Source of the DNA: an uncultured delta proteobacterium
Lineage (GTDB): Bacteria > Bdellovibrionota_C > UBA2361 > CAIXSY01
NCBI GenBank assembly: GCA_903922175.1
Contig: CAIXSY010000324.1
Span: forward strand, 1 to 35,183
Length of the DNA: 35,183 bases
Reading direction: 5' to 3'
The notes under the pieces are model-generated. The model did not search any database and was not told where the DNA came from. It worked only from the letters and a program-made list of their open reading frames with translations. Each line of letters begins with the position of its first letter. Within the stretch, counting starts at the first letter, position 1. Below, piece after piece: positions 7,528 through 15,380 of the stretch. The position numbers and the translations under genes are program-made.

Positions 7528-8451
7528 TTATCGAAACATTCTTACCTCTCCACCAAATTCAACTTGTAACGCTTCGTAAGCACTAACGTCTGCTAGCGCC
7601 AACAATACTCTATATAGTGCCTCCGGATTAGGACACCCATCGAGATCATCTAGTAGCACTGATTTTAGGTTGAATTTTTGTGCGGCAAAAGCGAGAAATG
7701 CAACATTAATATCCGGAGCGCAGGCCTGAATTGTGCCGCGCTCCACATCCGTCAGATCAGCAAAACGTTCTAATTTTTCCAGTATTAGGCGGTCGAAACG
7801 AGCGAAAAGTTTTATTTCTTCATTTAAGCCTTTTCCAAGGGCATCTCTCCAATTCGAGTCTGTTAGCACCTCGGCATAAACTAGGGTATATATGGGATGA
7901 GATAGCGCGTGAGGAATGATTTGAAAATCATACTGGGTGAGATAATTGGCAACTATTTCATGCTCATCAGGGAAGTTTTTTTGAATAGCCCCAGTGACAA
8001 GTTCAGCTCTTTCATCCTGACGGCGAACACTTTGCCTGATAGATTCGGCAAATATCTTATTGCGATCGTCAATAGTAATAAGATTTTCCCGTCCTAATTG
8101 GGAGAGAATGAGGTAAGGATTTATAAGATCACACAGATTGGCTCGGCCCTTGCTTCCTTCGATGAGACCTGTTGTCGAACTAATTAAAAATCCTTCAGAT
8201 TGACGATGATCTTCAGCTTTGGTGACCTGCATTGTCAGGAGAAATAGACCCTCGATTCCTACTCCCACGCCCGCTGACGGTTTCTCTTTTGGTAAGTCAA
8301 GACAATTAAGTGAAAGCGACACGAGGGAATCCCCGACGCGGAAGTGTGCCACCCTTCCACCCTCGACGCCACCCGTCGTAAAGAGGCTATCCAAAAATCT
8401 GATCTTTGGCATAACCTGCTCCGGCTTGAGTGGCTTAGCGAACAGATCCAT
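7528..8451 (-). CDS. Hypothetical protein, 307 aa
   Basis: I do not recognise this protein. It has no signal peptide or membrane segment. The N-terminal half looks beta-rich (VAHFRVGDSLVSLSL, GIEGLFLLTM) and the C-terminal half helical, with a conspicuous SAYEALQVEFGGEVRMF end. ATG 8451 has AGGAG about 6 nt upstream. Its sequence is visibly AT-richer than the ABC genes on either side, suggesting separate origin. It interrupts the otherwise expected ABC ATPase-permease-AttH arrangement, with about 190 bp before attH and about 510 bp after the permease stop. The stretch 8452-8658 just upstream holds its promoter region but no further gene that I can see. Confidence 0.6.
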   Translation of the reverse strand: MDLFAKPLKPEQVMPKIRFLDSLFTTGGVEGGRVAHFRVGDSLVSLSLNCLDLPKEKPSAGVGVGIEGLFLLTMQVTKAEDHRQSEGFLISSTTGLIEGSKGRANLCDLINPYLILSQLGRENLITIDDRNKIFAESIRQSVRRQDERAELVTGAIQKNFPDEHEIVANYLTQYDFQIIPHALSHPIYTLVYAEVLTDSNWRDALGKGLNEEIKLFARFDRLILEKLERFADLTDVERGTIQACAPDINVAFLAFAAQKFNLKSVLLDDLDGCPNPEALYRVLLALADVSAYEALQVEFGGEVRMFR

Positions 8452-8658
8452 AAAGCGCTCCTATCTAGTTAAATGATTGAGTGTACAGGGCTGTTATGGT
8501 GATTTTGTGCTTATATGTAGCATAGGGTAACGAAAATAATTTAAGGGACCTCAGGAAAACTCGCGGTACGGACCGCTAGCGCCGGTCGTGCTCGAATATT
8601 TCAGAGATTCCTCAATCCGAACAAACTGAAGGATTCCAGTTAATTACCCTCTATCCTT

Positions 8659-8827
8659 GTAGCTGCTCATTAAGTGTGGGCTGAACGCAATGATTGTTTC
8701 ACACGAAGATCCACTGAGATCTCAAGGAGTTACACGAAGAGGTCCTCTCCGTGTAACTCCGTGCGATCTCAGTGGTACTCCGTGAGAAACAATTAGCGAG
8801 TCTTACCCACACTTATTGAGCAATTAC
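8659..8827. mobile_element. GTAA-ended palindromic element, copy 2
   Basis: The ends GTAGCTGCTCATTAAGTG and (other strand) GTAATTGCTCAATAAGTG differ at only 3 of the first 22 positions. Flanks CTATCCTT (8651-8658) and CAATCCTT (8828-8835) match 7 of 8. The interior is a long palindrome: GTTACACGAAGAGG and CCACTGAGATC in the left arm are mirrored by CTCCGTGTAACTCC and GATCTCAGTGG in the right. The word ACTCCGTG or a one-base variant occurs three times. It lies between the permease stop and the 307-aa gene. Confidence 0.85.
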
Positions 8828-8906
8828 CAATCCTTCGTTCGCGGTAAAATAAAATTCGGTATGTTGTCGAGTTGTTAGACCTAGCCTTGTGACGCCATTT
8901 AATTTT

Positions 8907-8964
8907 AGGTCCCGTCCAAAGCGCCACTGTAGATTCGCAAGCCGCAGACCAAAGGACGGGACCT
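8907..8964. repeat. Perfect 11-bp inverted repeat just after the permease stop
   Basis: AGGTCCCGTCC (8907-8917) and GGACGGGACCT (8954-8964) flank 36 nt, ending 1 nt before the permease stop codon. The transcript of the ABC operon would fold here. No T-tract follows, so it is not a standard terminator. The same 11-mer recurs at 7384-7394 and 22082-22092. Confidence 0.6.
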
Positions 8965-8965
8965 G

Positions 8966-11455
8966 CTACTCATCACTAACCCTAGCCCCCCGCGCAATCT
9001 CGGTAATTCGCGAATACGGTAGAATCGAGAGAATGACGTTCCATGTTGCAAAGATAGCAAGTGGCAAGAGCAGATCTTCTAGGTGGAGTGAGGCACTGAG
9101 CGTCCAGCCGAAAGCGAGCGGGTTTACTAATTCTACGAGGATCCATGCCAAGACGAGACCTCCGCCAATTCCCAAGATCGCGGCAGGTAGGCCAATAAAG
9201 CAGGCTTCGAGCAGCACCGAACGGCGTAGTTCCGCAGCGGATGCTCCTAGTATCTGCAGCGTACGCAGCTCACGCCGCCTCTCCCAGACGAGTTGTAGCA
9301 TCGAGACAACAAAGCCCAGTCCACAGATAAGAACGATGACGAGTCGCATCGCTTTGGTGATCAGAAAGGTATTATCAAATACGTTAAGAATCTCCCGGCG
9401 TAGCTCTGCGTTCAGTAGAAATTGCACCGAGATTGGGTTATATCGCGCACTATATGAGGTAGCGAAGACTGCGCTGTCCGCGCCTTGCTTAAGGTATAAG
9501 CCTAGGTTTTGGACAATGGCCGAGGGTGATTCTGTTGCAAAAAAAGTGCTCGCAAAATGTTCAAAACCAAATAAGACATAACCCTGCTCGTCACTGAAGT
9601 CTTTATAGATCCCGCATACGCGGTAGGATCTGTTGCTGATCATCAATACCGCACCTACTCGAGTGCGCAATTTGTGTGCCGCGCTTTCGCTGAGCAGCAC
9701 GGCCTCCCCAGAGCGAAGCGCGCTGGTATCGAGGCGCCCATCGAGGATCTTAAAAACGCGCGCCTGCTCGAAGGCGAGAAAGTCTGTACCGGCAAGGGTG
9801 ACTGCTGTCCCCTGCAGCTCCGAGGCGAAGCTCGAAAAGCGCGAATACTGCGCCACGGCGGTAGCCCCGAGGATCTCGCGCACGGCGTTCTCAGGAATAA
9901 ATGTTGGTCGTCCCTTCTCATCTGCGCCAAGTGCTTTGACGAAGACGTCTGCTCGAACCGTATACGTTATCCAATCAGTAAGCGTATCGCGGAAACTAGA
10001 GATCATCACGCCGAGCCCGATGAGAAGCGTGATCCCGATCGCCGAGGCTGCAAGTGAAATGGCTGTCGAGGAGCCACCACTACGAATATTGGAGAGGGCT
10101 ATGCTACCGGGCAGTCCCAGATATGCCGCAAAAACGCCTAGCCTCTGGGCGCAGAGGGTCAAGATCTGCGCTGAGGCGAGAAGGATGGCAAAGATCAAAA
10201 AAAGTGCGCTGGCGTGGGCTAAGAGAACGATATTATAATGAAGTGCCCCCAAGATACAAAGAGCCATAAGAGCGACCGCGGCAAGCCCAAGATATGTTAT
10301 GTGGCGGATCGGTAGAGGCTTAGGCGGCTGCTCGGTCTTGGTGGCGAGCGCAAGGCTTACTCGGCTGCCGAGCCATGCTGGATAGAGGGCTCCAAGAACA
10401 GCGACGCCCACACCAACAAGTAGCCCGCCGATAATGAGCATCGGCGAGAGTAGTGACCTGCCCATATCAAGTTCAACGCCATAAAGCGAGCTCGCCGTGC
10501 GCTGGAAAAGAGCCGCGACGAATTGGCTCAAGGGATACCCGAGTGAAAGCCCAAGCATGGCACCGAGGAAGCCGAGTATTCCCGCCTCACTAAGGAGTAA
10601 GCCAAGGCAGAGCCCTCTTGATGCTCCTAAGGTAAGGAGGATGGCGACCTCTCGCCTAAGTGAGATCACTGAAAGCTGCGCTGCGTTGAGTATGGCGAAC
10701 ATCGCGGCAAGCAGCGTCATAAGAACCATCACCTGGATATTGAAACGAAAAGCAGAAAGAAGTGCCTTGCCACGCTGAGCGCGAGAGGTCTCGGATTCAA
10801 TATAAAAATCTTCGGAGAGGGCTGATTGAACGACCGAGATCGGAGGGGCGGCGTTATTGCTGAGGGAGGTAAGTGTCAGTGATGAGAGCTTCCCAGGCAT
10901 CTCAACGAGGTCTTGAAGATGGGCGAGATCGCTGACGATCGTGCGTGGTGGAAGTATCAACCCTGAGTCTTGGGGAACGGCCTCGATGGCGAGGTCAAAG
11001 TGCTTCCCGACGGAGGAGAGGTGAACCGTCGATGCTCCGAGTAGCTGTCGCAGATCGGCAGATGCATAACCGATCGATCTCGTGATCCCTGCGCGTGGCA
11101 CCGGAGTCTCGCTTGGGTCGATGCCGAGTAGAGTGATGGTGACGTTTTTCGGTGATTCGATCTGAGCGGGGAGGCTAAGGTTGGCGATGATAACTGCGGA
11201 TTCGCTAAGAGATCGCACGAGTGTCGCGGTTTCGGTGGCGCTAAAGTAATGCCTTCTGCTTCGTAGCTCTATGCTAGAAGAACCAGCCAGGGGGACGATG
11301 GTGCGCTCGAAAGAGGAGATCCCGGCTTGCGATGTTTGCAACACGGCAACAAAGACCGCCACCGCCAAGGCCACCGCTGTCACGAGCAGTAGTGCGCCGA
11401 AGGCATTGTGGCGCAGCCGCCGGACTATAAAAATTGTTAAGAGCCAGCGAATCAT
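8966..11455 (-). CDS. ABC transporter permease, duplicated FtsX-type (AttF/G-like)
   Basis: 829 aa from ATG 11455; the longer open frame upstream overlaps the ATPase gene and is not protein-like. The architecture is that of large FtsX/MacB-like permeases. An N-terminal membrane helix (residues about 18-38) precedes a periplasmic domain. Next comes a first FtsX domain (MTLLAAMFAILNAAQLSVIS, then EVAILLTLGAS), further membrane helices, and a second helix plus periplasmic domain. A C-terminal FtsX domain follows (LICGLGFVVSMLQLVW, then ELRTLQILGAS). Such permeases usually extract lipids or lipoproteins or act mechanically rather than pump through a channel. The ATPase stop is 17 nt upstream, so the pair is an operon. 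The start has only a weak ribosome site, consistent with coupling to the ATPase. Confidence 0.85.
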   Translation of the reverse strand: MIRWLLTIFIVRRLRHNAFGALLLVTAVALAVAVFVAVLQTSQAGISSFERTIVPLAGSSSIELRSRRHYFSATETATLVRSLSESAVIIANLSLPAQIESPKNVTITLLGIDPSETPVPRAGITRSIGYASADLRQLLGASTVHLSSVGKHFDLAIEAVPQDSGLILPPRTIVSDLAHLQDLVEMPGKLSSLTLTSLSNNAAPPISVVQSALSEDFYIESETSRAQRGKALLSAFRFNIQVMVLMTLLAAMFAILNAAQLSVISLRREVAILLTLGASRGLCLGLLLSEAGILGFLGAMLGLSLGYPLSQFVAALFQRTASSLYGVELDMGRSLLSPMLIIGGLLVGVGVAVLGALYPAWLGSRVSLALATKTEQPPKPLPIRHITYLGLAAVALMALCILGALHYNIVLLAHASALFLIFAILLASAQILTLCAQRLGVFAAYLGLPGSIALSNIRSGGSSTAISLAASAIGITLLIGLGVMISSFRDTLTDWITYTVRADVFVKALGADEKGRPTFIPENAVREILGATAVAQYSRFSSFASELQGTAVTLAGTDFLAFEQARVFKILDGRLDTSALRSGEAVLLSESAAHKLRTRVGAVLMISNRSYRVCGIYKDFSDEQGYVLFGFEHFASTFFATESPSAIVQNLGLYLKQGADSAVFATSYSARYNPISVQFLLNAELRREILNVFDNTFLITKAMRLVIVLICGLGFVVSMLQLVWERRRELRTLQILGASAAELRRSVLLEACFIGLPAAILGIGGGLVLAWILVELVNPLAFGWTLSASLHLEDLLLPLAIFATWNVILSILPYSRITEIARGARVSDE

Positions 11456-11471
11456 GGCGTAAGCTTTATGG

Positions 11472-12155
11472 TCATAGACAGACACCGTCGCGTAGTTGAA
11501 CCACACGAGAGCATGCGCCAAGGGCTTCGCTATTGTGGCTAGCCATGAGGATGAGCACGCCTTGCCTCGCTTGGGTCTTAAGAATGTCGAGCACGAGGCC
11601 GCCGGCGAGCGAGTCGAGATTGCCTGTCGGCTCATCCGCCAATATGACCTTGGGCTGGTGGATGATGGCGCGGCAGACGGCCACGCGCTGCATCTCGCCG
11701 CCGGAGAGCTGGTGCGGCAGGTGCTCGGTTCTCGCGCCAAGTCCGACCTCTGCCAATAAAGACCTTGCCTTGGTGAGCGCCGCGGATGGTGTTTCTTGGT
11801 TGAGAATTAGGGAGATGGCTACGTTCTCTGCGGCGCTTAGTCCCGAGAGAAGATTGAAAGCCTGAAAGATATACCCTACCGAGCTGCGTCGAAGTAGACG
11901 TAGCGCTTCGCTGTTCGAGAAATTGACGACAACGTCGTCAAGAGTCATCTCGCCGTGGTCGGGTGACTCGGTTAGTCCTATAATATTGAGCAGCGTGCTC
12001 TTTCCGGAGCCCGAGGGGCCGGAGATGCCCACAAAATCCCCAGTGTTGAATGCGAGCGTTATTCCTCGAAGAGCGGGGATGTCGAATGCTCCTCGGTGGT
12101 AGCTCTTCGAGATGTCACGAAGTTTGAGAAGTGCTCGTGGGGCTGTCGGTTCCAT
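11472..12155 (-). CDS. ABC transporter ATP-binding protein (LolD/MacB-type)
   Basis: 227 aa, full length for the family. Walker A is GPSGSGKST (46-54), Q-loop Gln98 (IFQAFNLL), signature LSGGEMQRV (150-158), Walker B VILADEPTGNLDS (from 170), H-loop His207 (ASHN). The NLDS after Walker B and the LolD-like sequence fit partners of FtsX-type permeases. It is the first gene of a two-gene unit with the permease. ATG 12155 is the only sensible start; its ribosome site is weak (GAGAA). The preceding 12156-12250 stretch holds a short dyad GGTCA-AAATC-TGACC (12225-12239 region) near the likely promoter. Confidence 0.92.
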   Translation of the reverse strand: MEPTAPRALLKLRDISKSYHRGAFDIPALRGITLAFNTGDFVGISGPSGSGKSTLLNIIGLTESPDHGEMTLDDVVVNFSNSEALRLLRRSSVGYIFQAFNLLSGLSAAENVAISLILNQETPSAALTKARSLLAEVGLGARTEHLPHQLSGGEMQRVAVCRAIIHQPKVILADEPTGNLDSLAGGLVLDILKTQARQGVLILMASHNSEALGACSRVVQLRDGVCL

Positions 12156-12252
12156 CGGTAATTCTCACTATTGAACTTCCGCTGTAATCTCTTGGTCGGG
12201 CTTGAGCCTCGCTCCTCGCCTCAGGTCAAAATCTGACCAGTTACTCTCTGGT

Positions 12253-12284
12253 AAAAAAAAACGCGGTCTAGTGACCGCGTTTTT
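12253..12284 (-). terminator. Intrinsic terminator after the IclR gene
   Basis: ACGCGGTC (12261-12268), loop TAGT, GACCGCGT (12273-12280) form a perfect 8-bp stem. An A-run on the plus strand (12253-12260) gives the T-run on the minus transcript, and TTTT at 12281-12284 extends the stem or serves the other direction. It lies 23 bp beyond the IclR stop and separates that gene from the ABC operon. Confidence 0.9.
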
Positions 12285-12307
12285 CGTCTGTTAAGCAACG
12301 GAGTGGC

Positions 12308-13111
12308 TTATTTTGCAAATCGGGCGTCTGCCGAAATGCTGACCTCTTTTTCGACCGTCGTGTTGATCGCCACCGACTGAGCTCCCAATGCATTTGAAAG
12401 CAAGTGCGCCGCCTCTTCAAGTAGCGGAATTGCTGCTTCAACCTTGGCCCGATACTGTGGCACGATAATCTCTATGGCACCGACGATCTCATTGTTAAGT
12501 CCGCGTACGACGCGTGCGATAGAGACGACATCTGCCTCGGTCGCGCCTCGGTCGATGATCTGCCCGGAGCTTCTTAGCTCGTTGAGCTGGTTCTTGATGG
12601 CCGCATCGTGCGGCGTGTTGGTCGCCAGTATCTCAGCCAGAACTGCATCTGCTAGCTGAGCAGTCAAAAGCCGTCCGACTGCGCTCTGCTTGGCTGGGAA
12701 GGATACGGCTACTCGTGCCGATACTTTGACCGGCTTCTTCGACTCAATGCTTACTGGATACTGAATATGGCCATTTTGGAGAACCGCCAAGCTCGCTGTT
12801 TCTCCCGCCGTTTCAGCGAGGTGTTTTAATATTGGATAGGCACGAGCGACAAGCTTACTTTGTGTTAGGTAAGCCTGTCCAAGCTGGAGTGCTTTGACGC
12901 CCAAGGAGTAGTCCTCGGTCTCTGGATTTTGACGAGCATATCCTCGTAATTCTAAGGTAGCTAGGAGGCGAAAGACATTATTCTTGTGCAGTTTTAGTAT
13001 CTTGGAAAGCTGAGTAACGCCGATCTCAATAGGGGCTTTAGCCAGCTCTTCTAAAACATCGAGGGCGTGTGAAACAGATTGTATTAAATAATTCGCCTTT
13101 TCCCTCTTCAT
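12308..13111 (-). CDS. IclR-family transcriptional regulator
   Basis: About 267 aa, starting at the ATG of MKREKANYLIQSVSHAL (preceded by GAGG at about 9 nt). An upstream TTG-start extension (MIFLFFFEASD) is just translated poly-T. The N-terminal winged helix (about residues 8-70, ALDVLEELAKAP then GVTQLSKILKLHKNNVFRLL) and the C-terminal GAF-like effector domain (about 85-250, HLAETAGETASLAVLQNG) are in family order. The ligand cannot be predicted. It has its own strong terminator, and a 17-bp dyad lies about 110 bp upstream. It follows dapB on the same strand but probably has its own promoter. Its last 20 residues are a charged tail beyond the family core. Confidence 0.9.
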   Translation of the reverse strand: MKREKANYLIQSVSHALDVLEELAKAPIEIGVTQLSKILKLHKNNVFRLLATLELRGYARQNPETEDYSLGVKALQLGQAYLTQSKLVARAYPILKHLAETAGETASLAVLQNGHIQYPVSIESKKPVKVSARVAVSFPAKQSAVGRLLTAQLADAVLAEILATNTPHDAAIKNQLNELRSSGQIIDRGATEADVVSIARVVRGLNNEIVGAIEIIVPQYRAKVEAAIPLLEEAAHLLSNALGAQSVAINTTVEKEVSISADARFAK

Positions 13112-13217
13112 ATCAGATGCCTCGAAAAAAAATAAAAAAATCAAACCGATATGCTCTAACTATCAGATAATCCACCATTCCCTCAAGATAGGATCTTGTG
13201 CTCGGTGCAAGGTGTGA

Positions 13218-13234
13218 CCGGTAGAAGCTACCGG
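13218..13234. promoter_or_regulatory. 17-bp perfect dyad upstream of the IclR gene
   Basis: CCGGTAG (13218-13224), AAG, CTACCGG (13228-13234). It lies between the dapB stop (13320) and the IclR start. No T-tract follows on either strand, so an operator for autoregulation is at least as likely as a terminator. Inference only. Confidence 0.4.
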
Positions 13235-13319
13235 CGTGAAACTACGTTCTGAGTTAGATTTATAACAGGTACCTACTGCCAACGCAATTCCCTTTATACG
13301 TGCCGCCAGCATGAGTAAC

Positions 13320-14117
13320 TCAGCGATTGTAAAGATCTTTTACACTGTAAAGCGCGGCAGGTTTGGGGTGCAGCCGAAGCATGAGGCGAAGCGCTCCACG
13401 CGCGAACACACTGCGATCCCTTGCGCGCTGCGTAACCTCGATTCGCTCCCCTTCCCCAAGAAAGAAAACCGTATGCTCCCCGGGAACATCACCTCCTCGT
13501 AAGGCAGCCACGCCGATCTCGAGGTCCTCGCGCAGCGCAAGCTTGCCGTCACGGGATGTTCTCGTTTTCAGAGCACCATCTTGCGAGAGCGTTTGAGCCA
13601 GAGTCAGTGCAGTTCCAGAGGGGGCGTCTTTTTTAAGTCGATGATGAAGTTCAAATATCTCTATATCAAAATCTGTGCCACAGAGCTTCTGGGCGAGTAA
13701 ACAGATCTCTTGCATAACAAACACTGCCGTTGAGGTGTTCGATGCCAGCAAGACGGCTGCCTGCTCGGCGAGACGAACGATCTCTGCCCTCTCGTCCTGA
13801 CTGTGTCCGGTGGTTGCGATAAGGGCTGGTGCCTTAATCGCTGCCGCGATGCGCAGAATCTGTAGCGAGACCTGGGGCGTGGAGAAGTCAATTACAGCAT
13901 CGGCCCCCTGCATCGCCTCAGCGACCGAGTCCGTGTAGCGAACTTCGCGCCCGCTGTTTTGCTGTGCTGTTTTGCAGACCTTTTGGTAGTGCTCGGAACC
14001 TGGAGCGACAAGAGCTCCGCAGAGTTGAAACTGCGGATATTCATGAAGCAGAGCGACCACAAGGCTGCCGCTGCGGCCCGAGGCACCTGACACGCAAAGT
14101 TTAATCAGTTCGGTCAT
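13320..14117 (-). CDS. dapB: 4-hydroxy-tetrahydrodipicolinate reductase
   Basis: 265 aa. It reduces the DapA product to tetrahydrodipicolinate with NAD(P)H in the diaminopimelate/lysine pathway. The nucleotide-binding loop is GASGRSG (11-17). ATTGH (102-105 region) and the signature ELHHRLKKDAPSGTA (His158/His159, Lys162) carry the catalytic and dipicolinate-binding residues. Length is typical. It starts 27 nt after the dapA stop, in the same orientation, and is the last gene of the dapF-dapA-dapB unit. Confidence 0.95.
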   Translation of the reverse strand: MTELIKLCVSGASGRSGSLVVALLHEYPQFQLCGALVAPGSEHYQKVCKTAQQNSGREVRYTDSVAEAMQGADAVIDFSTPQVSLQILRIAAAIKAPALIATTGHSQDERAEIVRLAEQAAVLLASNTSTAVFVMQEICLLAQKLCGTDFDIEIFELHHRLKKDAPSGTALTLAQTLSQDGALKTRTSRDGKLALREDLEIGVAALRGGDVPGEHTVFFLGEGERIEVTQRARDRSVFARGALRLMLRLHPKPAALYSVKDLYNR

Positions 14118-14144
14118 AAACAGTACTCACGATCGTTGATCGGG

Positions 14145-15032
14145 TTAGTTGCGGGCGCTCGCTATGCAGTTCTTTAGCTTTTCAACCGTGCTTGCCTCCG
14201 CGGCAATAAGCGGAAGCCTCAGCGTTGAATGCTTGATGATGCCTTTAATAGCTAAGGCAGTCTTTACGGGGATCGGGTTGGACTCGATAAACATCGCTCG
14301 ACAGAGTGGCAATGCGGCAAGCTGCGCGCGTCGTGCATCGTCCCAGCGTCCAGCGAGTGCATTGTGGGTTATGGCATTGACACGAGCGGGCTCGACGTTT
14401 GACAGAACCGAGATCACACCTACACCACCGGCATCCATGACACTAAGGGTGAGCGCGTCGTCTCCAGAGAAGATCTGGGCCCGCGTACCGACTAGGGCAA
14501 AAAGATCGAGGATCTGATCCATCGATCCACAGGCCTCTTTGATCGCCACAATGGTTCCATCATCGGCGAGATTGGCCATGGTTTTTGGTAGAATGTTGAC
14601 TCCGGTTCTACCGGGAACGTTGTAGGCGATTATCGGCTTAGAGATGTGTCTCTTTACTTCGCGAATGTGCGCCGCAATTCCATCCTGTGGGGGCTTGTTG
14701 TAGGGGGGAGCCACCACCATAACGATATCAACGCCCGCCCGTTCAATTACTTGCGCCATGTTGACCGCTCGAGCTGTGGAGCTGCTGGCAACTCCGCCGA
14801 CAACGGGGATTCGCCCGCGCACGCGACTACAGGTGAAGTGGACGACCTTCTCATACTCCTCATCGCTGAGTGTTGCTGCCTCACCGGTCGTGCCGCAGAC
14901 GACAATACCATCGACCTTCTCCGCTATTTGAAATTCGATCAGTGCGGCCAAACTCTCGTAGTCGACCATGGTGCCGTCAGCGCTAAATGGGGTAACCATC
15001 GCGGTAAATGTGCCGTGTAGCTTCGTCGTCAT
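14145..15032 (-). CDS. dapA: 4-hydroxy-tetrahydrodipicolinate synthase
   Basis: 295 aa. It condenses pyruvate with aspartate semialdehyde. Schiff-base Lys165 (AIKEA), Tyr137 and Arg142 in YNVPGRTG, and Thr48/Thr49 in CGTTGEA are all present at family spacing. The Shine-Dalgarno is GAGG (minus strand 15043-15040), 7 nt before ATG 15032. These bases belong to the 8-bp target duplication of the mobile element immediately upstream, so the ribosome site is the element's border. dapA must be transcribed through two long palindromes from dapF, or from a promoter within them. Confidence 0.96.
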   Translation of the reverse strand: MTTKLHGTFTAMVTPFSADGTMVDYESLAALIEFQIAEKVDGIVVCGTTGEAATLSDEEYEKVVHFTCSRVRGRIPVVGGVASSSTARAVNMAQVIERAGVDIVMVVAPPYNKPPQDGIAAHIREVKRHISKPIIAYNVPGRTGVNILPKTMANLADDGTIVAIKEACGSMDQILDLFALVGTRAQIFSGDDALTLSVMDAGGVGVISVLSNVEPARVNAITHNALAGRWDDARRAQLAALPLCRAMFIESNPIPVKTALAIKGIIKHSTLRLPLIAAEASTVEKLKNCIASARN

Positions 15033-15043
15033 AAAAATACCTC

Positions 15044-15178
15044 GTATCTGCTCAATAACCCCGGGTTGCTTAATAATTCGTGAGCGTGGTCGCGGTCGAA
15101 GAGTGTGCTGAATCAGCTAGTAACCTCGACCAGGAGCACGCGCACGATATTCTTTACTCACAATTATTGAGCAATTAC
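15044..15178. mobile_element. GTAA-ended palindromic element, copy 3, next to the dapA start
   Basis: 135 bp. The left end GTATCTGCTCAATAACC is identical to copy 1. The right end reads GTAATTGCTCAATAATTG inward. The target duplication AATACCTC is perfect (15036-15043 and 15179-15186). The interior pairs GTGAGCGTGGTCGCGGTCGA with a TCGACC-AGGAGCACGCGCAC arm around a centre containing GCTGAATCAGC. It belongs to the same subfamily as copies 4 and 7. It is inserted in the dapF-dapA spacer, 11 nt before the dapA start. Confidence 0.92.
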
Positions 15179-15199
15179 AATACCTCCAAGGAATTCTTA

Positions 15200-15375
15200 G
15201 TGATTGCTCAAAAAGTCCGGGTGATTTAAGAATTCATGCTCCTGGTCGTGGTCGCGGTCGAAGAGTGTGCTGAATCGGCTAGTTACCTCGACCAAGACCA
15301 CGACCGTTCGACAAGCTCACGACAGGCCAGGAGCACGCGCACGATATTCTTTACCCGGACTTAATGAGTAGTTAC
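15200..15375. mobile_element. GTAA-ended palindromic element, copy 4, next to the dapF stop
   Basis: 176 bp. Left end GTGATTGCTCAAAAAGTC; right end inward GTAACTACTCATTAAGTC. The duplication AATTCTTA is perfect (15192-15199 and 15376-15383), and its right copy contains the dapF stop codon. Compared with copy 3, the right arm carries 35 extra nt (15294-15328) that include TTCGACAAGCTCACGACAGG. Only 5 nt separate the duplications of copies 3 and 4. Confidence 0.92.
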
Positions 15376-15380
15376 AATTC

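Noticed and set aside
11456-11740. 95-residue N-terminal extension of the ABC permease
   Set aside because: It overlaps the ATPase gene and has low-complexity out-of-frame composition; the start at 11455 begins a proper membrane helix.
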